Assembly (NCBI RefSeq): GCF_025736875.1
Contig: NZ_CP107052.1
Span: 2,101,001-2,165,000, forward strand
Length of the DNA stretch: 64,000 nucleotides
Source of the DNA: Candidatus Kirkpatrickella diaphorinae
Lineage (GTDB): Bacteria > Pseudomonadota > Alphaproteobacteria > Acetobacterales > Acetobacteraceae
Direction of reading: 5' to 3'
The position numbers were made by a program, and so were the translations under genes. The notes under the pieces were generated by a model. That model was not told where the DNA came from and made no database searches. It saw nothing but the letters and a program-made list of their open reading frames with translations. Below, in pieces: positions 43,730-53,937 of the stretch (the first letter of the stretch is position 1; each line of letters starts with the position of its first letter).

Positions 43730-44668
43730 ATGCTTTGGTCCGCCGTGTCAACGCCGCGTCCTTTAAAAGCAGATTACTTAACGGTTTGGGGTGTTCTTTT
43801 GACTGGATCACGTTTTGACCGCGTGTTGGGTTGTCACGCAGCAGATCTGGCGGCTGTCGAGGCGATTGTCACGCGGGCAGGCACTTCTTTCGCCAAAGGT
43901 ATGCATATCCTCTCGCGGGAGCGCCGCTACGGCATGTTCGCGATTTACGCATTCTGCCGTGAGGTGGATGACATTGCCGATGGCGATACGAAAGTCGAGA
44001 ATCCGGTTGAGGAGCTCGAGGCATGGCGTGCCCGTGTCGCACATATCTTTCAGAATGAGACGCAAAACGCACTTGACCGGGTTCTCGCTGCGACAATTCA
44101 GGAATTTGACCTGCAGCAGAAGGATTTCGACGCCGTTATTGACGGCATGCTGATGGACGTCCCTGATCCGGTCATCGCGCCGGATGAGGCGGCGCTTGAT
44201 CTTTACTGTGATCGAGTGGCTTCCGCCGTGGGGCGCTTATCCGTGCGGGTTTTCGGGGATGCGTCTGAGGAGGCGGCGCGTGTCGCGCACCATCTCGGCC
44301 GTGCTTTGCAGATGACGAATATTCTGCGCGATATCAAGGAAGATTCGGACCGCGGACGCTTATACCTCCCGCAGGAATTATTATCGCGGTTCAAAGTCCC
44401 GGCAGCGCCGCAGGAAGCGCTTTTCGCACCGGGGCTCGACGGTTTGGCGCGTGTCCTGGCGAAGCGCGCGCATGATCATTACCGCCTCGCATGGGCCGCA
44501 ATGAAAAAATGCGGGAAGAAGCCAATGCGCCCCGCCGCCATGATGGCCGCGTCCTATCAGCCTATCCTCTACGCGCTGGAGAAACGAGGCTGGACACAGC
44601 CGGAAAAGCCCGTGCGCGTCAATAAGGCGCTGCGCCTGGCGCGCTCGCTGATTGTCGGGTTTCGTTAG
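43730..44668 (+). CDS. hpnD: Presqualene diphosphate synthase HpnD
   Basis: It joins two farnesyl diphosphates to presqualene diphosphate. Squalene/phytoene synthase family with TSFAKGMHILSRERRYGMFAIYAFCREVDDIADG, the second motif NILRDIKEDSDRGRLYLP, and the helical C-terminus ending ALEKRGW. ATG 43730 has AAGAAGGG as ribosome binding site and gives 312 residues. The first 25 residues have no counterpart in typical HpnD, and TTG 43799 (MTGSRFDRV) would match the family start better. Confidence 0.91.
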   Translation: MLWSAVSTPRPLKADYLTVWGVLLTGSRFDRVLGCHAADLAAVEAIVTRAGTSFAKGMHILSRERRYGMFAIYAFCREVDDIADGDTKVENPVEELEAWRARVAHIFQNETQNALDRVLAATIQEFDLQQKDFDAVIDGMLMDVPDPVIAPDEAALDLYCDRVASAVGRLSVRVFGDASEEAARVAHHLGRALQMTNILRDIKEDSDRGRLYLPQELLSRFKVPAAPQEALFAPGLDGLARVLAKRAHDHYRLAWAAMKKCGKKPMRPAAMMAASYQPILYALEKRGWTQPEKPVRVNKALRLARSLIVGFR

Positions 44669-44673
44669 TCATA

Positions 44674-45966
44674 ATGCCCATGATCCACGTTATCGGAGGG
44701 GGGCTGGCGGGATTATCCGCCGCCGTCGAATCACTCGGCAATGCAAATGTGCGCGTGTATGAAAGCGCCAAAAGCTGCGGGGGGCGTGCCCGGTCATTTT
44801 ACGACAAAGCCCTCGACCGTCGGATCGATAATGGCAATCATCTCGTGCTCTCCGCCAATCGCGCAACATTTCGCTTTCTGGGGCTGATCGGCGCTTGTGA
44901 CGGTCTGACCGGACCCGGCGCACCGATCTTCCCCTGGCATGATGTGGCGACGGGCGAATCCTGGGTGTTGCGCCTCAATGAGGGTCGCTTTCCATTCTGG
45001 GCATTCTGTCCCTCCCGGCGCGTGCCGGGGATGCGGTGGCGTGACCTCGTCGTGATGTTGCGCTTACTGCGTTGCCAACCGGATGACGTGGTGGCGTCCT
45101 GCTTCGGAAATGATGCTTTATCCCGCCGCTTACTGGCCCCATTCGCGGTTTCCGCTCTGAACACGCCCATCAATGCGGCGGCGGCGTCGCTTCTGAAAAA
45201 GGTCGTTCAGGAATGCCTTCTTCAAGGCGGGCGGGCTTGTCGGCCTTTCTACCCAAAACTTGGCCTATCCGAAACATTTGTGACACCAGCGGAGGCCCAT
45301 CTGGCGCTCATGCGGGCTGAGGTGCGGACAGGATGCCGCGTGACAGGGCTGCAAATTCAGGAGGGTCGGGTCTGTGGCCTGGAGGTGGGCGCGGAAGTCG
45401 TCGAGATCGCCCCGGATGACCAGATCGTCATCGCGACACCCGCACCCGTGGCAGCCAGCCTGCTCCAGCCCTTCTGGCCGGAACTGACCGTGCCGGATGC
45501 GTTTCAGAGCATCATTAACGTGCATTTCGCCCTCCCGACGCGCACGACCTATCTTGGTGAGGCAGGCCGGGCCGGGTTTACCGGGGTGAATGGCGGCATG
45601 ACGGAGTGGATTTACCTGAAGCCGGACCTTCTTTCCGTAACGGTCAGCGCGGCCAATTGCTATCTGACAATGGCGCAAGAGGCGCTCACGCAGCAGATCT
45701 GGCAGGAGGTGCGCCAGGTCGTCCAGCCCCTAACCGCGACAAAATTGCCACAGGACGCACCGCAGGCACGCGTGATCATTGAGAAACGTGCGACGTTTGC
45801 GGCAAGTGTGGCGCAAGATAAACGACGCCCCTCAACAGTAACGCCGCTTTCAAATCTGGTGCTCGCGGGGGACTGGACGCAAACCGGGCTGCCATCAACC
45901 ATTGAGGGTGCCATTCGTTCTGGTGTAGAAGCCGCGCGCGTTCTCAACCAGCGAAGAATGTTCTGA
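44674..45966 (+). CDS. hpnE: Hydroxysqualene dehydroxylase HpnE
   Basis: An FAD-dependent amine-oxidase-fold enzyme of 430 residues that reduces hydroxysqualene to squalene. The N-terminal dinucleotide fold IHVIGGGLAGLSAAVES followed by VYESAKSCGGRARSF is clear, and the C-terminal FAD motif VLAGDWTQTGLPSTIEGAIRSGVEAA is complete. It starts 5 bases after hpnD and ends 11 bases before shc, so it is part of the same operon. Confidence 0.93.
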   Translation: MPMIHVIGGGLAGLSAAVESLGNANVRVYESAKSCGGRARSFYDKALDRRIDNGNHLVLSANRATFRFLGLIGACDGLTGPGAPIFPWHDVATGESWVLRLNEGRFPFWAFCPSRRVPGMRWRDLVVMLRLLRCQPDDVVASCFGNDALSRRLLAPFAVSALNTPINAAAASLLKKVVQECLLQGGRACRPFYPKLGLSETFVTPAEAHLALMRAEVRTGCRVTGLQIQEGRVCGLEVGAEVVEIAPDDQIVIATPAPVAASLLQPFWPELTVPDAFQSIINVHFALPTRTTYLGEAGRAGFTGVNGGMTEWIYLKPDLLSVTVSAANCYLTMAQEALTQQIWQEVRQVVQPLTATKLPQDAPQARVIIEKRATFAASVAQDKRRPSTVTPLSNLVLAGDWTQTGLPSTIEGAIRSGVEAARVLNQRRMF

Positions 45967-45977
45967 ACGATAGAAAG

Positions 45978-47981
45978 ATGTTTGATAAGGGCGAAGAAAA
46001 TATGTTGGTTCATTCTGAACGTCCCGCCAATGGGTCGCGACACCCATCAGCGAGTGCGGACATGAATCAGGTTCAGTCGGCCATTAAGTCGGCGCACAGT
46101 GTCTTGACGCAGAAGCAGAAAAAAGACGGGCACTGGGTGTTTGAGCTGGAGGCGGATGCGACCATCCCTGCGGAATTCATCCTGCTTGAGCATTTCCTTG
46201 ACCGTATTGATGAGGATGTTGAGCAGCGTATGGGCGTTTACCTCCGGCGCATTCAGGGGAAGCATGGCGGGTGGCCCCTTTATCATGACGGGGCGTTTGA
46301 TATTTCCGCTTCGGTCAAAGCTTATTTTGCCCTGAAAGCGATAGGGGATGATGTGGATGCGCCGCATATGCGCCGCGCGCGTGAGGCGATCCTGGCGCAT
46401 GGAGGTGCTGAACGCGCCAACGTATTCACACGGTTTCAGATGGCGATTTTTGGCGAGGTGCCGTGGCGCGCCACGCCGGTCATGCCGATTGAGCTGGTGC
46501 TGATGCCGCGCGCCGGGTTCTTCTCCATCTGGAACATGTCTTACTGGTCCCGCACCGTCGTCACGCCGCTTCTCGTCGTGCGCGCGGTGGAGGCGCAGGC
46601 GGTCAATCCTCGCAATATCTCGATTCAGGAACTCTTCGTCACTCCGCCGGAGAAGATTCGCGATTGGAATCACGGGCCGTTCCGTTCCGTCTGGGGGCGG
46701 CTCTTCACCGGGATCGACAAGGTTATCCGCCCCATTGAGCCTTTCATGCCCGCCAAATTGCGGAAGAAGGCGATCCAGGCGGCGCTTGATTTCATCGAGC
46801 CGCGGCTGAGTGACGGGGGGTTGGGCGCGATCTACCCTGCCATGGCCAATGTCGTCATGATGTATCGCGCACTCGGTGTCAGCGATGATGACCCACGTGC
46901 GCGTCAGGCATGGCAGGCCCTTCTGGACCTCATCGTCACCCATGGCGCGGAATCCTATTGTCAGCCCTGCGTCTCACCCGTCTGGGATACGGCGCTGACC
47001 GGGCTGGCGATGGTGGAAGCCTCAACGGGAAGCCGCCCGACCGCGCCTGAAGCGACACGCGACATGCTCGGCAAAACCGCCGCCTGGCTGCGTGAGCGCC
47101 AGATTCTGGACATTAAAGGCGATTGGGCGATGAATACGAAAGCGCGGCCAGGGGGCTGGGCTTTCCAATATGATAATGATTACTACCCGGATGTTGATGA
47201 CACGGCGGTCGTCGGGATGTTGCTCCACCGGGAAGACCCGAAGGCCAACAAAGAAGCGATTGCTCGTGCGCGGGAATGGATCATCGGCATGCAGAGCAGC
47301 AATGGCGGGTGGGGCGCATTCGACGTTGATAATAATCTGGATGCGTTGAACCATATTCCGTTTGCGGACCATGGCGCGCTTCTCGACCCGCCCACGGCAG
47401 ATGTCTCTGCGCGTTGCATCTCCTTCCTCTCACAATTGGCGCTGCCGGAAGATCGCGATGTTATTGATCGCGGCGTCGCCTATCTTCTGCAGGAGCAGGA
47501 GAAAGACGGCTCATGGTTCGGCCGATGGGGCACGAATTATATTTACGGCACATGGTCCGTGCTCTGCGCGCTGAATGCGGCCGGGCTTGATCATGACCAC
47601 CCCGCCATAAGCCGGGCTGTAACGTGGCTGGAAAGCGTACAACGGGAAGATGGGGGATGGGGCGAGGATTGCGCGACATTTGAAGGCGCACCGCCCGGGC
47701 GATATCATGAGAGCCTCCCATCGCAGACAGCCTGGGCCACCCTTGCCCTGATGGCGGCAGGCCGCAAGGACAGTCCCGCCGTGGCACGCGGTATCGCTTC
47801 CCTCGTCGCCGCGCAGGGTGAGGATGGTGAATGGCAGGAGAAACCGTTTAACGCGGTTGGTTTTCCGAAGGTCTTTTACCTCCGTTACCATGGTTACCGT
47901 CAGTTTTTCCCGCTCATGGCGCTCAGCCGTTATCGCAACCTTGCTGCGAGCAATTCTGGCAAGGTGGAATACGGGTTTTGA
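45978..47981 (+). CDS. shc: Squalene-hopene cyclase
   Basis: It cyclises squalene to hopene/hopanol at the inner membrane (EC 5.4.99.17 / 4.2.1.129). The 667-residue protein has the catalytic DxDD in PDVDDTAVV (around residue 405) and several QW repeats: QKKDGHWVFELE, QSSNGGWGAFD, QEKDGSWFGRWG, QREDGGWGED and QGEDGEWQEKPF. Alternative start ATG 46002 would drop 8 residues. The stop overlaps the hpnG TTG start. Confidence 0.96.
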   Translation: MFDKGEENMLVHSERPANGSRHPSASADMNQVQSAIKSAHSVLTQKQKKDGHWVFELEADATIPAEFILLEHFLDRIDEDVEQRMGVYLRRIQGKHGGWPLYHDGAFDISASVKAYFALKAIGDDVDAPHMRRAREAILAHGGAERANVFTRFQMAIFGEVPWRATPVMPIELVLMPRAGFFSIWNMSYWSRTVVTPLLVVRAVEAQAVNPRNISIQELFVTPPEKIRDWNHGPFRSVWGRLFTGIDKVIRPIEPFMPAKLRKKAIQAALDFIEPRLSDGGLGAIYPAMANVVMMYRALGVSDDDPRARQAWQALLDLIVTHGAESYCQPCVSPVWDTALTGLAMVEASTGSRPTAPEATRDMLGKTAAWLRERQILDIKGDWAMNTKARPGGWAFQYDNDYYPDVDDTAVVGMLLHREDPKANKEAIARAREWIIGMQSSNGGWGAFDVDNNLDALNHIPFADHGALLDPPTADVSARCISFLSQLALPEDRDVIDRGVAYLLQEQEKDGSWFGRWGTNYIYGTWSVLCALNAAGLDHDHPAISRAVTWLESVQREDGGWGEDCATFEGAPPGRYHESLPSQTAWATLALMAAGRKDSPAVARGIASLVAAQGEDGEWQEKPFNAVGFPKVFYLRYHGYRQFFPLMALSRYRNLAASNSGKVEYGF

Positions 47982-48607
47982 AACTCGGCATTCTTGTCGG
48001 ACTCAAGGCGGAAGCCCGATTGATACGACCCGTCTTCCCGGATGCGGTGATCGCGATCAGCGGCGCCACGCGACAAGGGGCCATGCGGGGCGTTGAGACG
48101 CTCAGGCGTCACGGGGCGGAGGCGCTGCTTTCCTTCGGTTGTGCGGGCGGCCTGTCTGAAGATGCGCGGGTTGGGGACATTCTGACGCCTGATTGGGTGC
48201 TTGTGGACGGCCAGACTGTCACCTGCGACATTGATCTGCTCGGCGCGCTGGGGCTTGATCGCCGAGGCGCGTCATCAGGCGGGCTTTACCATAGTGACGT
48301 GGCGGTGACGCGCGCGACTGACAAGCATCGCCTCTGGACGGAAACGCATTGCCGCGCCGTGGATATGGAAAGCGGCGTTGTCGCTCTTTCCGGTTTGCGG
48401 TTCTGTGTGCTTCGCGTCATTTGCGATGATGCAGCGCGGGACCTGCCCAAAGCGGTCGAAAGCATCATGGGGAACGGGCGCATTTCATTCTTCCGCATCG
48501 CGACATCCCTCATTATGTCGCCGAGCCAGATCCCTGACCTCATGAGGCTGGGTGGTGACGCGCGCAAGGCCCGCCAATCCATGGCGGCATATCTCGGGGA
48601 AAAATAA
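47978..48607 (+). CDS. hpnG: Hopanoid-associated nucleoside phosphorylase HpnG
   Basis: A 209-residue phosphorylase-superfamily protein. HpnG removes adenine from adenosylhopane to give ribosylhopane phosphate. Seen: ILVGLKAEARL, SFGCAGGLSEDARVGDIL, and AVDMESGVVAL (ribose-binding MES), with a conserved Asp in RVICDDAARDLP. It begins at TTG overlapping the shc TGA. The radical-SAM partner hpnH that makes adenosylhopane is not in this window. Confidence 0.88.
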   Translation: MKLGILVGLKAEARLIRPVFPDAVIAISGATRQGAMRGVETLRRHGAEALLSFGCAGGLSEDARVGDILTPDWVLVDGQTVTCDIDLLGALGLDRRGASSGGLYHSDVAVTRATDKHRLWTETHCRAVDMESGVVALSGLRFCVLRVICDDAARDLPKAVESIMGNGRISFFRIATSLIMSPSQIPDLMRLGGDARKARQSMAAYLGEK

Positions 48608-48694
48608 AAAACGGTCGCTGTTACGTGCGGACTTTACGCAAGGGCGCGCGGTGCGCTGACCGTCACAACCTGGCCCCCCGCGTAACTCTCGCTT

Positions 48695-50800
48695 TTATCG
48701 CGACGCCTTATGTTGCGTCGCGAGGCGCTTCATCCAGACCTGATGCACTTTTTCTGCCGAGTCGGACCGCGCGTGCGGGGGCGTCGTCACATTCGGTTTG
48801 ACGTGTCGCTTCCCAAGTGCGGGGGCGGCGCCGGATGCCGGGTGGATGGACACGTCATTCAAAGCCTGCTCACAAAGGCTCCCTTTACCGACGCCGAATT
48901 GAATTGTCGGCAGGACCAGTGCCGGCGGAAAAGCCGCCGCCAAAGCCGCCGTTGCCGCGGCGCGCCCGATAATTTCAGCACCCGGCAGAACGGAGGGCGC
49001 GCGAAGGGAGCCGGAAATATTCACCTTCCCCGGGAGGGAGAGGATGGAGAAAGATGTGCTGCGGGTCGTCACATGGTAATCGAGTTTTTCTGTCCGGAGA
49101 TTGATGGTGCCGCCGCCAAGCGTGCGCGTATCATCTGTCTGGAGCAGGAAAGCCCGGGTGGAGAGCACACCGTTATTCAGCGGTAGATCGGCCACAAAAC
49201 ATTTGAGATACGTCTTCTCGGGCAAGCCCAACGCCGAAAGCAGCGCGCTCCCCAATTTGAGACCTAAAAGATTGGGCAGGAGGGCGGTGATCTCACCCCC
49301 CCGATCAATCACGAGCGAGACACCCCCATCGCCATTACCGAGAAGGCTGGCGATAGAGTTTCCGCGGGCGGAGAGTTTCGCATGTCCACCCATGCGCCCC
49401 TCACTATCCTTACCGCCCAGCCCTTGAAGGAGCTTACCAAGGGGGAGGCTCTTCGCATCGACGGCGATATTGGCCGCAAATTGCTTGGCGCCCGCGGGTT
49501 TTAGCGTGCCCTTCAGGAAAAGCTCGCCCGACCCGATTGCGTAGCTTAAGCGCTTAATATCAATCGCCCCGTGATCAATGACGACATCGGCATTGATATT
49601 ATCGAAAGGCGTGTTCTTATTTTGAATATGGTCGCCGTGATAAACGAGATGCGCATTGACGGCGTTGAGCTTGGGAATATTGATCGGGTCAGCGGGCAGG
49701 AACTTGCCGCGTTGCGCCTGCGCCTTATCCTCCGCTTTGCCCGGCTTGGTCCCGATAAACCCACCGAGATCGGCGAGATCAACATTTTTGGAATGGAGGC
49801 GGGCATCGACATAAGGGGGCTTGTCGCGCGGGCTGACGGCAATCGTGCCGCCAATATCGGAGTTGCCCATGCGCCCGGCAAAATTACTGAAGCGGATCAT
49901 TTCGGCGGAATAAGCGAGTTGGCCTTTAACGTCGAAGGGCGGGGTGTGCGGGATGGGGATGCCCGTCAGGCCGTAAAGCAGCGCCATATCCGGCCCGGAG
50001 AAATGCAGAAGCAGATCCGTCCCTTTGAAATGTAGCGGGTCCTTGACGACGCCCTTCAGATCGACGCGGGTCGGGCCATTATCGACGCGCGCCTCTATGG
50101 GGTAAGGATGGGATTCGTGCGTCAGGTCCTTCAGCGACCCTGCTTTGATCTGCGCGGTGATGGGGGCATTATCATAGCGCCCCTGCGCGTTGATCAGAAT
50201 ATCCCGATCCCCGTCCTGGCGCGGCTTGGAGGTCGCAATCGCGACTTCCATGTCCGTTTTAGGTTTGGCGAGCGCAACGTTGATCTTGCCGTCAGAGACG
50301 ATCAGATCCCCGATTTTCGGGAGGGAAGACGGGTCAAACGGCTTGCTATCTTTCGGCGCGGATTCGGAGGAAGGGTCGCTGAACTGGTAATTCGCCGTGC
50401 CATCCGCTTTGGAAGCGAGGTCAGCCCGCGGCGTGTCGATTTTGATGAGGGGCAGTTCTTTGCCGTGGCCGGTCAGATAACGCCAGACATCGAACGATAC
50501 CACGATGTCCTTGATCGACGCGAAATCGGCTTTCCGATCCTCAAACGCTTTAGGTTGCGCGATCCGCAGCCCTTCAACTTCAAGCGATGTCGTGCGCCAG
50601 GGGCGTAGATGGAGGTGCTCTATCGAGACTTTGCGGCCCAGCGCCGCTGAGGCCTGTTTCTCAACCAATGGGATAAACCAGTCACCCCGGGCGAAGAGGA
50701 TGAGAAACACGATGATGGCGGCAAAAATATACAGGGTCAGCATCGGCCAGCTTTGCCAACGATTTGTGCCGGATGTGTCGGATTTCTTAAAGAGGCTCAT
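48695..50800 (-). CDS. AsmA family protein
   Basis: A 701-residue envelope protein: one N-terminal membrane helix (LTLYIFAAIIVFLILFARG, about residues 20-38) followed by a long beta-rich periplasmic part with repeated DLxxAxGxxDx-type elements, beginning SAALGRKVSIEHLHLRPWRTTSLEVEGLRI as in AsmA/TamB-like lipid-transfer proteins. The C-terminus has STSFSILSLPGKVNISGSLRAPSVLPG, the conserved AsmA block, then a Cys-containing tail. Probably acts in phospholipid transport or outer-membrane assembly. Convergent with the hopanoid operon. Confidence 0.85.
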   Translation of the reverse strand: MSLFKKSDTSGTNRWQSWPMLTLYIFAAIIVFLILFARGDWFIPLVEKQASAALGRKVSIEHLHLRPWRTTSLEVEGLRIAQPKAFEDRKADFASIKDIVVSFDVWRYLTGHGKELPLIKIDTPRADLASKADGTANYQFSDPSSESAPKDSKPFDPSSLPKIGDLIVSDGKINVALAKPKTDMEVAIATSKPRQDGDRDILINAQGRYDNAPITAQIKAGSLKDLTHESHPYPIEARVDNGPTRVDLKGVVKDPLHFKGTDLLLHFSGPDMALLYGLTGIPIPHTPPFDVKGQLAYSAEMIRFSNFAGRMGNSDIGGTIAVSPRDKPPYVDARLHSKNVDLADLGGFIGTKPGKAEDKAQAQRGKFLPADPINIPKLNAVNAHLVYHGDHIQNKNTPFDNINADVVIDHGAIDIKRLSYAIGSGELFLKGTLKPAGAKQFAANIAVDAKSLPLGKLLQGLGGKDSEGRMGGHAKLSARGNSIASLLGNGDGGVSLVIDRGGEITALLPNLLGLKLGSALLSALGLPEKTYLKCFVADLPLNNGVLSTRAFLLQTDDTRTLGGGTINLRTEKLDYHVTTRSTSFSILSLPGKVNISGSLRAPSVLPGAEIIGRAAATAALAAAFPPALVLPTIQFGVGKGSLCEQALNDVSIHPASGAAPALGKRHVKPNVTTPPHARSDSAEKVHQVWMKRLATQHKASR

Positions 50801-51126
50801 AAATATCCCGTCCCTCTTGACCTTGCTGCACGCGCCCCCTGGAGAAAAACCTGTCAGCCACCCCGAAGCGCTGAAGACGCCCGAAATTTTGTAAGAGTCG
50901 GCTTGACGATCATGTCATCGATTCAGACCCACTTTACCATTACGAACCGCGTTTTATAAGGTTGCGCCCAGCGCCCCTGTGACGATGCGGGAAAATGAGG
51001 ATGTGGGCAGGGCGTATGGGGCCGGGGGTGTCGGCGGCGCCCACATTCCGGCTGAGATTGCGACCTATCCCCGCGCCTTTGAGATCGCCATCATGTCATC
51101 ACCCGTCGCGAGGGGCGATGACGTGA
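50801..51126. other. 326-bp intergenic region between lepA and the AsmA gene
   Basis: It must contain the AsmA promoter and the end of the lepA transcript. An imperfect hairpin near 51095-51122 (GTCATC/GATGAC outer stem) may terminate lepA. A 109-codon plus-strand frame starting at 50979 runs into lepA antisense and shows no family similarity. Confidence 0.35.
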
Positions 51127-52929
51127 TCAATCCATTTTCAGGGCGGCCAGGAAGGCTGATTGCGGGATTTCAACCTTGCCGAATTGGCGCATCCGCTTTT
51201 TGCCCTCTTTCTGCTTCTCAAGCAGTTTCCTCTTACGGGAAATATCACCGCCATAACATTTGGCCGTCACGTCCTTTGAGAGCGCCCCCAGCGTTTCACG
51301 CGCGATAATGCGTGAGCCGATTGAGGCCTGGATCGCGATTTTGAAAAGCTGCCGCGGGATGAGTTCCTTCAATTTGGCGCAGATGGCCCGCCCCCGTGTC
51401 TCCGCGACCGCGCGATGGGCGATGAAAGCGAGCGCATCCACAGGCTCCTGATTGACGAGGATGGAGATGCGCACCAGGTCACTCTCCTCGTAACCGTCCA
51501 TCTGGTAATCGAAGCTCGCATAACCGCGGGTCAAAGATTTGAGGCGGTCATAAAAGTCGAAAACGACCTCATTAAGCGGCAGGCGGTAGACGGCCATGGC
51601 CCGCGCCCCGACATAAGTCAGGTCAATCTGCACGCCGCGCCGCTCACTGCAGAGGGTGAGGACGCTGCCAAGATACTCATCCTGCACCAAAATCGTCGCT
51701 TTGATCCATGGTTCTTCCAGAGCGGTGATTTTGCCAGGGTCCGGCATGTCGGCCGGGTTGTGCAGCTCCTCAATCGTTCCGTTGGTGAGGTGCATCCGAT
51801 AGACGACGGAAGGCGCCGTGGCGATCAGATCGAGATTGAATTCCCGCGAGAGACGTTCCTGGATGATCTCAAGATGTAACAGCCCGAGAAAGCCACATCG
51901 GAAGCCGAAACCGAGCGCGGCTGAGGTTTCCGCCTCAAAATGGAATGACGCGTCATTCAGGCGCAATTTGCCAAGGGAATCGCGCAATTTATCAAAGTCA
52001 TCAGCATCAACGGGGAAGAGCCCGCACCAGACAACCGGGATGGAGGGTTTGAAGCCGGCAAGCGGCTTTTCTGCCGGGCGGCGGTCAAGCGTGACCGTGT
52101 CCCCTACCGCCACATCAGCCACGGTTTTGATGGCCGCATTGATATAGCCCATCTCCCCCGGGCCAAGCGCCTCTACCCCCGTCATTTTCGGCAGGAACAC
52201 GCCGACCTGATCGACATGATAGGTTGAACCTGTCTGCATCATGCGGATTTTATCGCCGCGTTTCACTGTGCCTTGCATGATGCGCACGAGGATGATGACG
52301 CCGAGATAAGGGTCATACCAGCTATCGACGAGCAGCGCCTGCAAGGGTGCTTCCGCATCACCCGTCGGGGCGGGAAGGCGGGTGACGAGCGCTTCCAGGA
52401 CACCTTCAATATTGAGCCCGGTCTTGGCTGAGACTTCAACCGCGTCATCGGCGGGGATGCCAATGACCTCTTCAATCTGGTCGCGCACGCGCGCCACATC
52501 TGCGGCGGGAAGATCCACTTTATTCAGGACGGGGACGATTTCATGACTCGCATCAATCGCCTGATAGACATTGGCAAGTGTCTGCGCCTCCACCCCCTGC
52601 GATGCGTCAACGACGAGAAGCGACCCCTCACACGCCGCGAGACTGCGGCTGACCTCATAGGCGAAATCCACGTGGCCCGGTGTGTCCATCAGATTAAGGA
52701 TGTAAGTCTGACCATCTTTTGCCGGATAAGAGAGGCGCACGGTCTGCGCCTTGATCGTGATCCCGCGCTCCTGTTCCAGCTCCATATTATCAAGGACCTG
52801 GTCTTTCATTTCCCGGGAGGTCAGGGCACCGCAAGCCTGTATCAGCCGGTCGGCCAATGTTGATTTGCCGTGGTCAATATGTGCGATGATCGAGAAGTTT
52901 CGGATCAGGGAAAGGGGCGTGCCGGTCAT
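51127..52929 (-). CDS. lepA: Elongation factor 4 (LepA)
   Basis: A ribosome-bound GTPase of about 600 residues affecting initiation and translocation under stress. G domain: [21 protein letters not shown] (G1), [22 protein letters not shown] (G3) and NKVDLPAAD (G4). LepA-specific C-terminal part includes [23 protein letters not shown] and ends [23 protein letters not shown] 52929 gives the canonical [13 protein letters not shown] start; ATG 52965 would add 12 residues and has an AGG close upstream. Confidence 0.96.
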   Translation of the reverse strand: MTGTPLSLIRNFSIIAHIDHGKSTLADRLIQACGALTSREMKDQVLDNMELEQERGITIKAQTVRLSYPAKDGQTYILNLMDTPGHVDFAYEVSRSLAACEGSLLVVDASQGVEAQTLANVYQAIDASHEIVPVLNKVDLPAADVARVRDQIEEVIGIPADDAVEVSAKTGLNIEGVLEALVTRLPAPTGDAEAPLQALLVDSWYDPYLGVIILVRIMQGTVKRGDKIRMMQTGSTYHVDQVGVFLPKMTGVEALGPGEMGYINAAIKTVADVAVGDTVTLDRRPAEKPLAGFKPSIPVVWCGLFPVDADDFDKLRDSLGKLRLNDASFHFEAETSAALGFGFRCGFLGLLHLEIIQERLSREFNLDLIATAPSVVYRMHLTNGTIEELHNPADMPDPGKITALEEPWIKATILVQDEYLGSVLTLCSERRGVQIDLTYVGARAMAVYRLPLNEVVFDFYDRLKSLTRGYASFDYQMDGYEESDLVRISILVNQEPVDALAFIAHRAVAETRGRAICAKLKELIPRQLFKIAIQASIGSRIIARETLGALSKDVTAKCYGGDISRKRKLLEKQKEGKKRMRQFGKVEIPQSAFLAALKMD

Positions 52930-53004
52930 GAGCGGATAGATAAACGCATTTGCCGCCCTTGTCATTACCTATGCGCGGTGTCGCATCGCGCCTTGCCGGG
53001 CCTT

Positions 53005-53937
53005 TTACCGGTCCGTCAGGCGGAATTCGATGCGGCGGTTTCGGGCATAAGCCTCAAGCGTATCATGCGGGTCAATCGGTTGATAATCCGAGAAACCGGT
53101 TGCGGCCAGATGATGCGGATCAATCCCCGCAGTAATCAGTGCTTTGACCACTGTCGTCGCCCGCGCTGTTGAAAGCTCCCAATTGCTGACGAAACTCGAA
53201 TGGATCGGCATTTTATCCGCATGGCCATCGACCCTGAGGATCCAGGGAAGGTCTTTGGGAATGCGTCGCGCGACGGAATGCAATGTCTCTGCCAGAACGG
53301 TGATTTCTCTACGCCCTTCGGGCGTCAGCTCTGCACTGCCGGTCGGAAATAATATGGCGCTTTGGAGCACGAAGCGGTCTCCGACGACAGAGATTCCTTT
53401 CTGGCTTTTCAGCACTTTCTGGAGTTTCTCGAAAAATTCGGAGCGATAGCGGTTCAGCTCATTGACCTTGTCCGCCAACGCGATATTCAATTTTTCACCC
53501 AGATTGGTAATCTGCTGGTCTCGATCTGCAATATCTTTCTGCGAAACATCCAGGGCTTGGGCGATGGCGTTGAGCTGCGCATTCAGCTCGGTAATCTGTG
53601 CCTGCAATGTTGCCAGGGTCGCCACGCTTTCCGTCGCGGTGGTGTTAGCCGCCTCCTGCGCCGCGTCACGTTCCGTTGTGAGGGAGGCGACCTTGTTTTT
53701 AAGCGCGAAATTGCGCTTTTCAGTAAGGGACAGCGTGTGCTGCAAGGCAGCAACTTCACGCTTCAACGTATCAAGACTATGCGTCCGGCGATTTAGCGCA
53801 GTGGCAAGAAATTGTTGGCTCAGCACAAATACGAGCAGGACAAATGTCACGACCATCAATAATGTCGATAAGGCATCGACATAACCGGGCCAGGCATTCA
53901 GCTCATGCGATGCGCCGCGGCGGGATCGCCTTGCCAT
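53005..53937 (-). CDS. MotB/OmpA-type peptidoglycan-binding protein
   Basis: A 310-residue inner-membrane protein. A single N-terminal membrane helix (LSTLLMVVTFVLLVFVLSQQFL) with WPGYVDAL before it is MotB-like. A long coiled coil follows (about residues 40-155), then an OmpA-like peptidoglycan-binding domain (FPTGSAELTPEGRREI, WILRVDGHADKMPI, NWELSTARATTVVKALI, ending EAYARNRRIEF). It overlaps the upstream MotA/TolQ-like gene by one base. Together they resemble an ion-driven stator complex anchored in the cell wall. No flagellar genes are near. Confidence 0.84.
   Translation of the reverse strand: MARRSRRGASHELNAWPGYVDALSTLLMVVTFVLLVFVLSQQFLATALNRRTHSLDTLKREVAALQHTLSLTEKRNFALKNKVASLTTERDAAQEAANTTATESVATLATLQAQITELNAQLNAIAQALDVSQKDIADRDQQITNLGEKLNIALADKVNELNRYRSEFFEKLQKVLKSQKGISVVGDRFVLQSAILFPTGSAELTPEGRREITVLAETLHSVARRIPKDLPWILRVDGHADKMPIHSSFVSNWELSTARATTVVKALITAGIDPHHLAATGFSDYQPIDPHDTLEAYARNRRIEFRLTDR

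Noticed and set aside
50979..51308. 109-codon plus-strand frame at the lepA end
   Set aside because: Half of it is antisense to lepA and the sequence is unlike any family.
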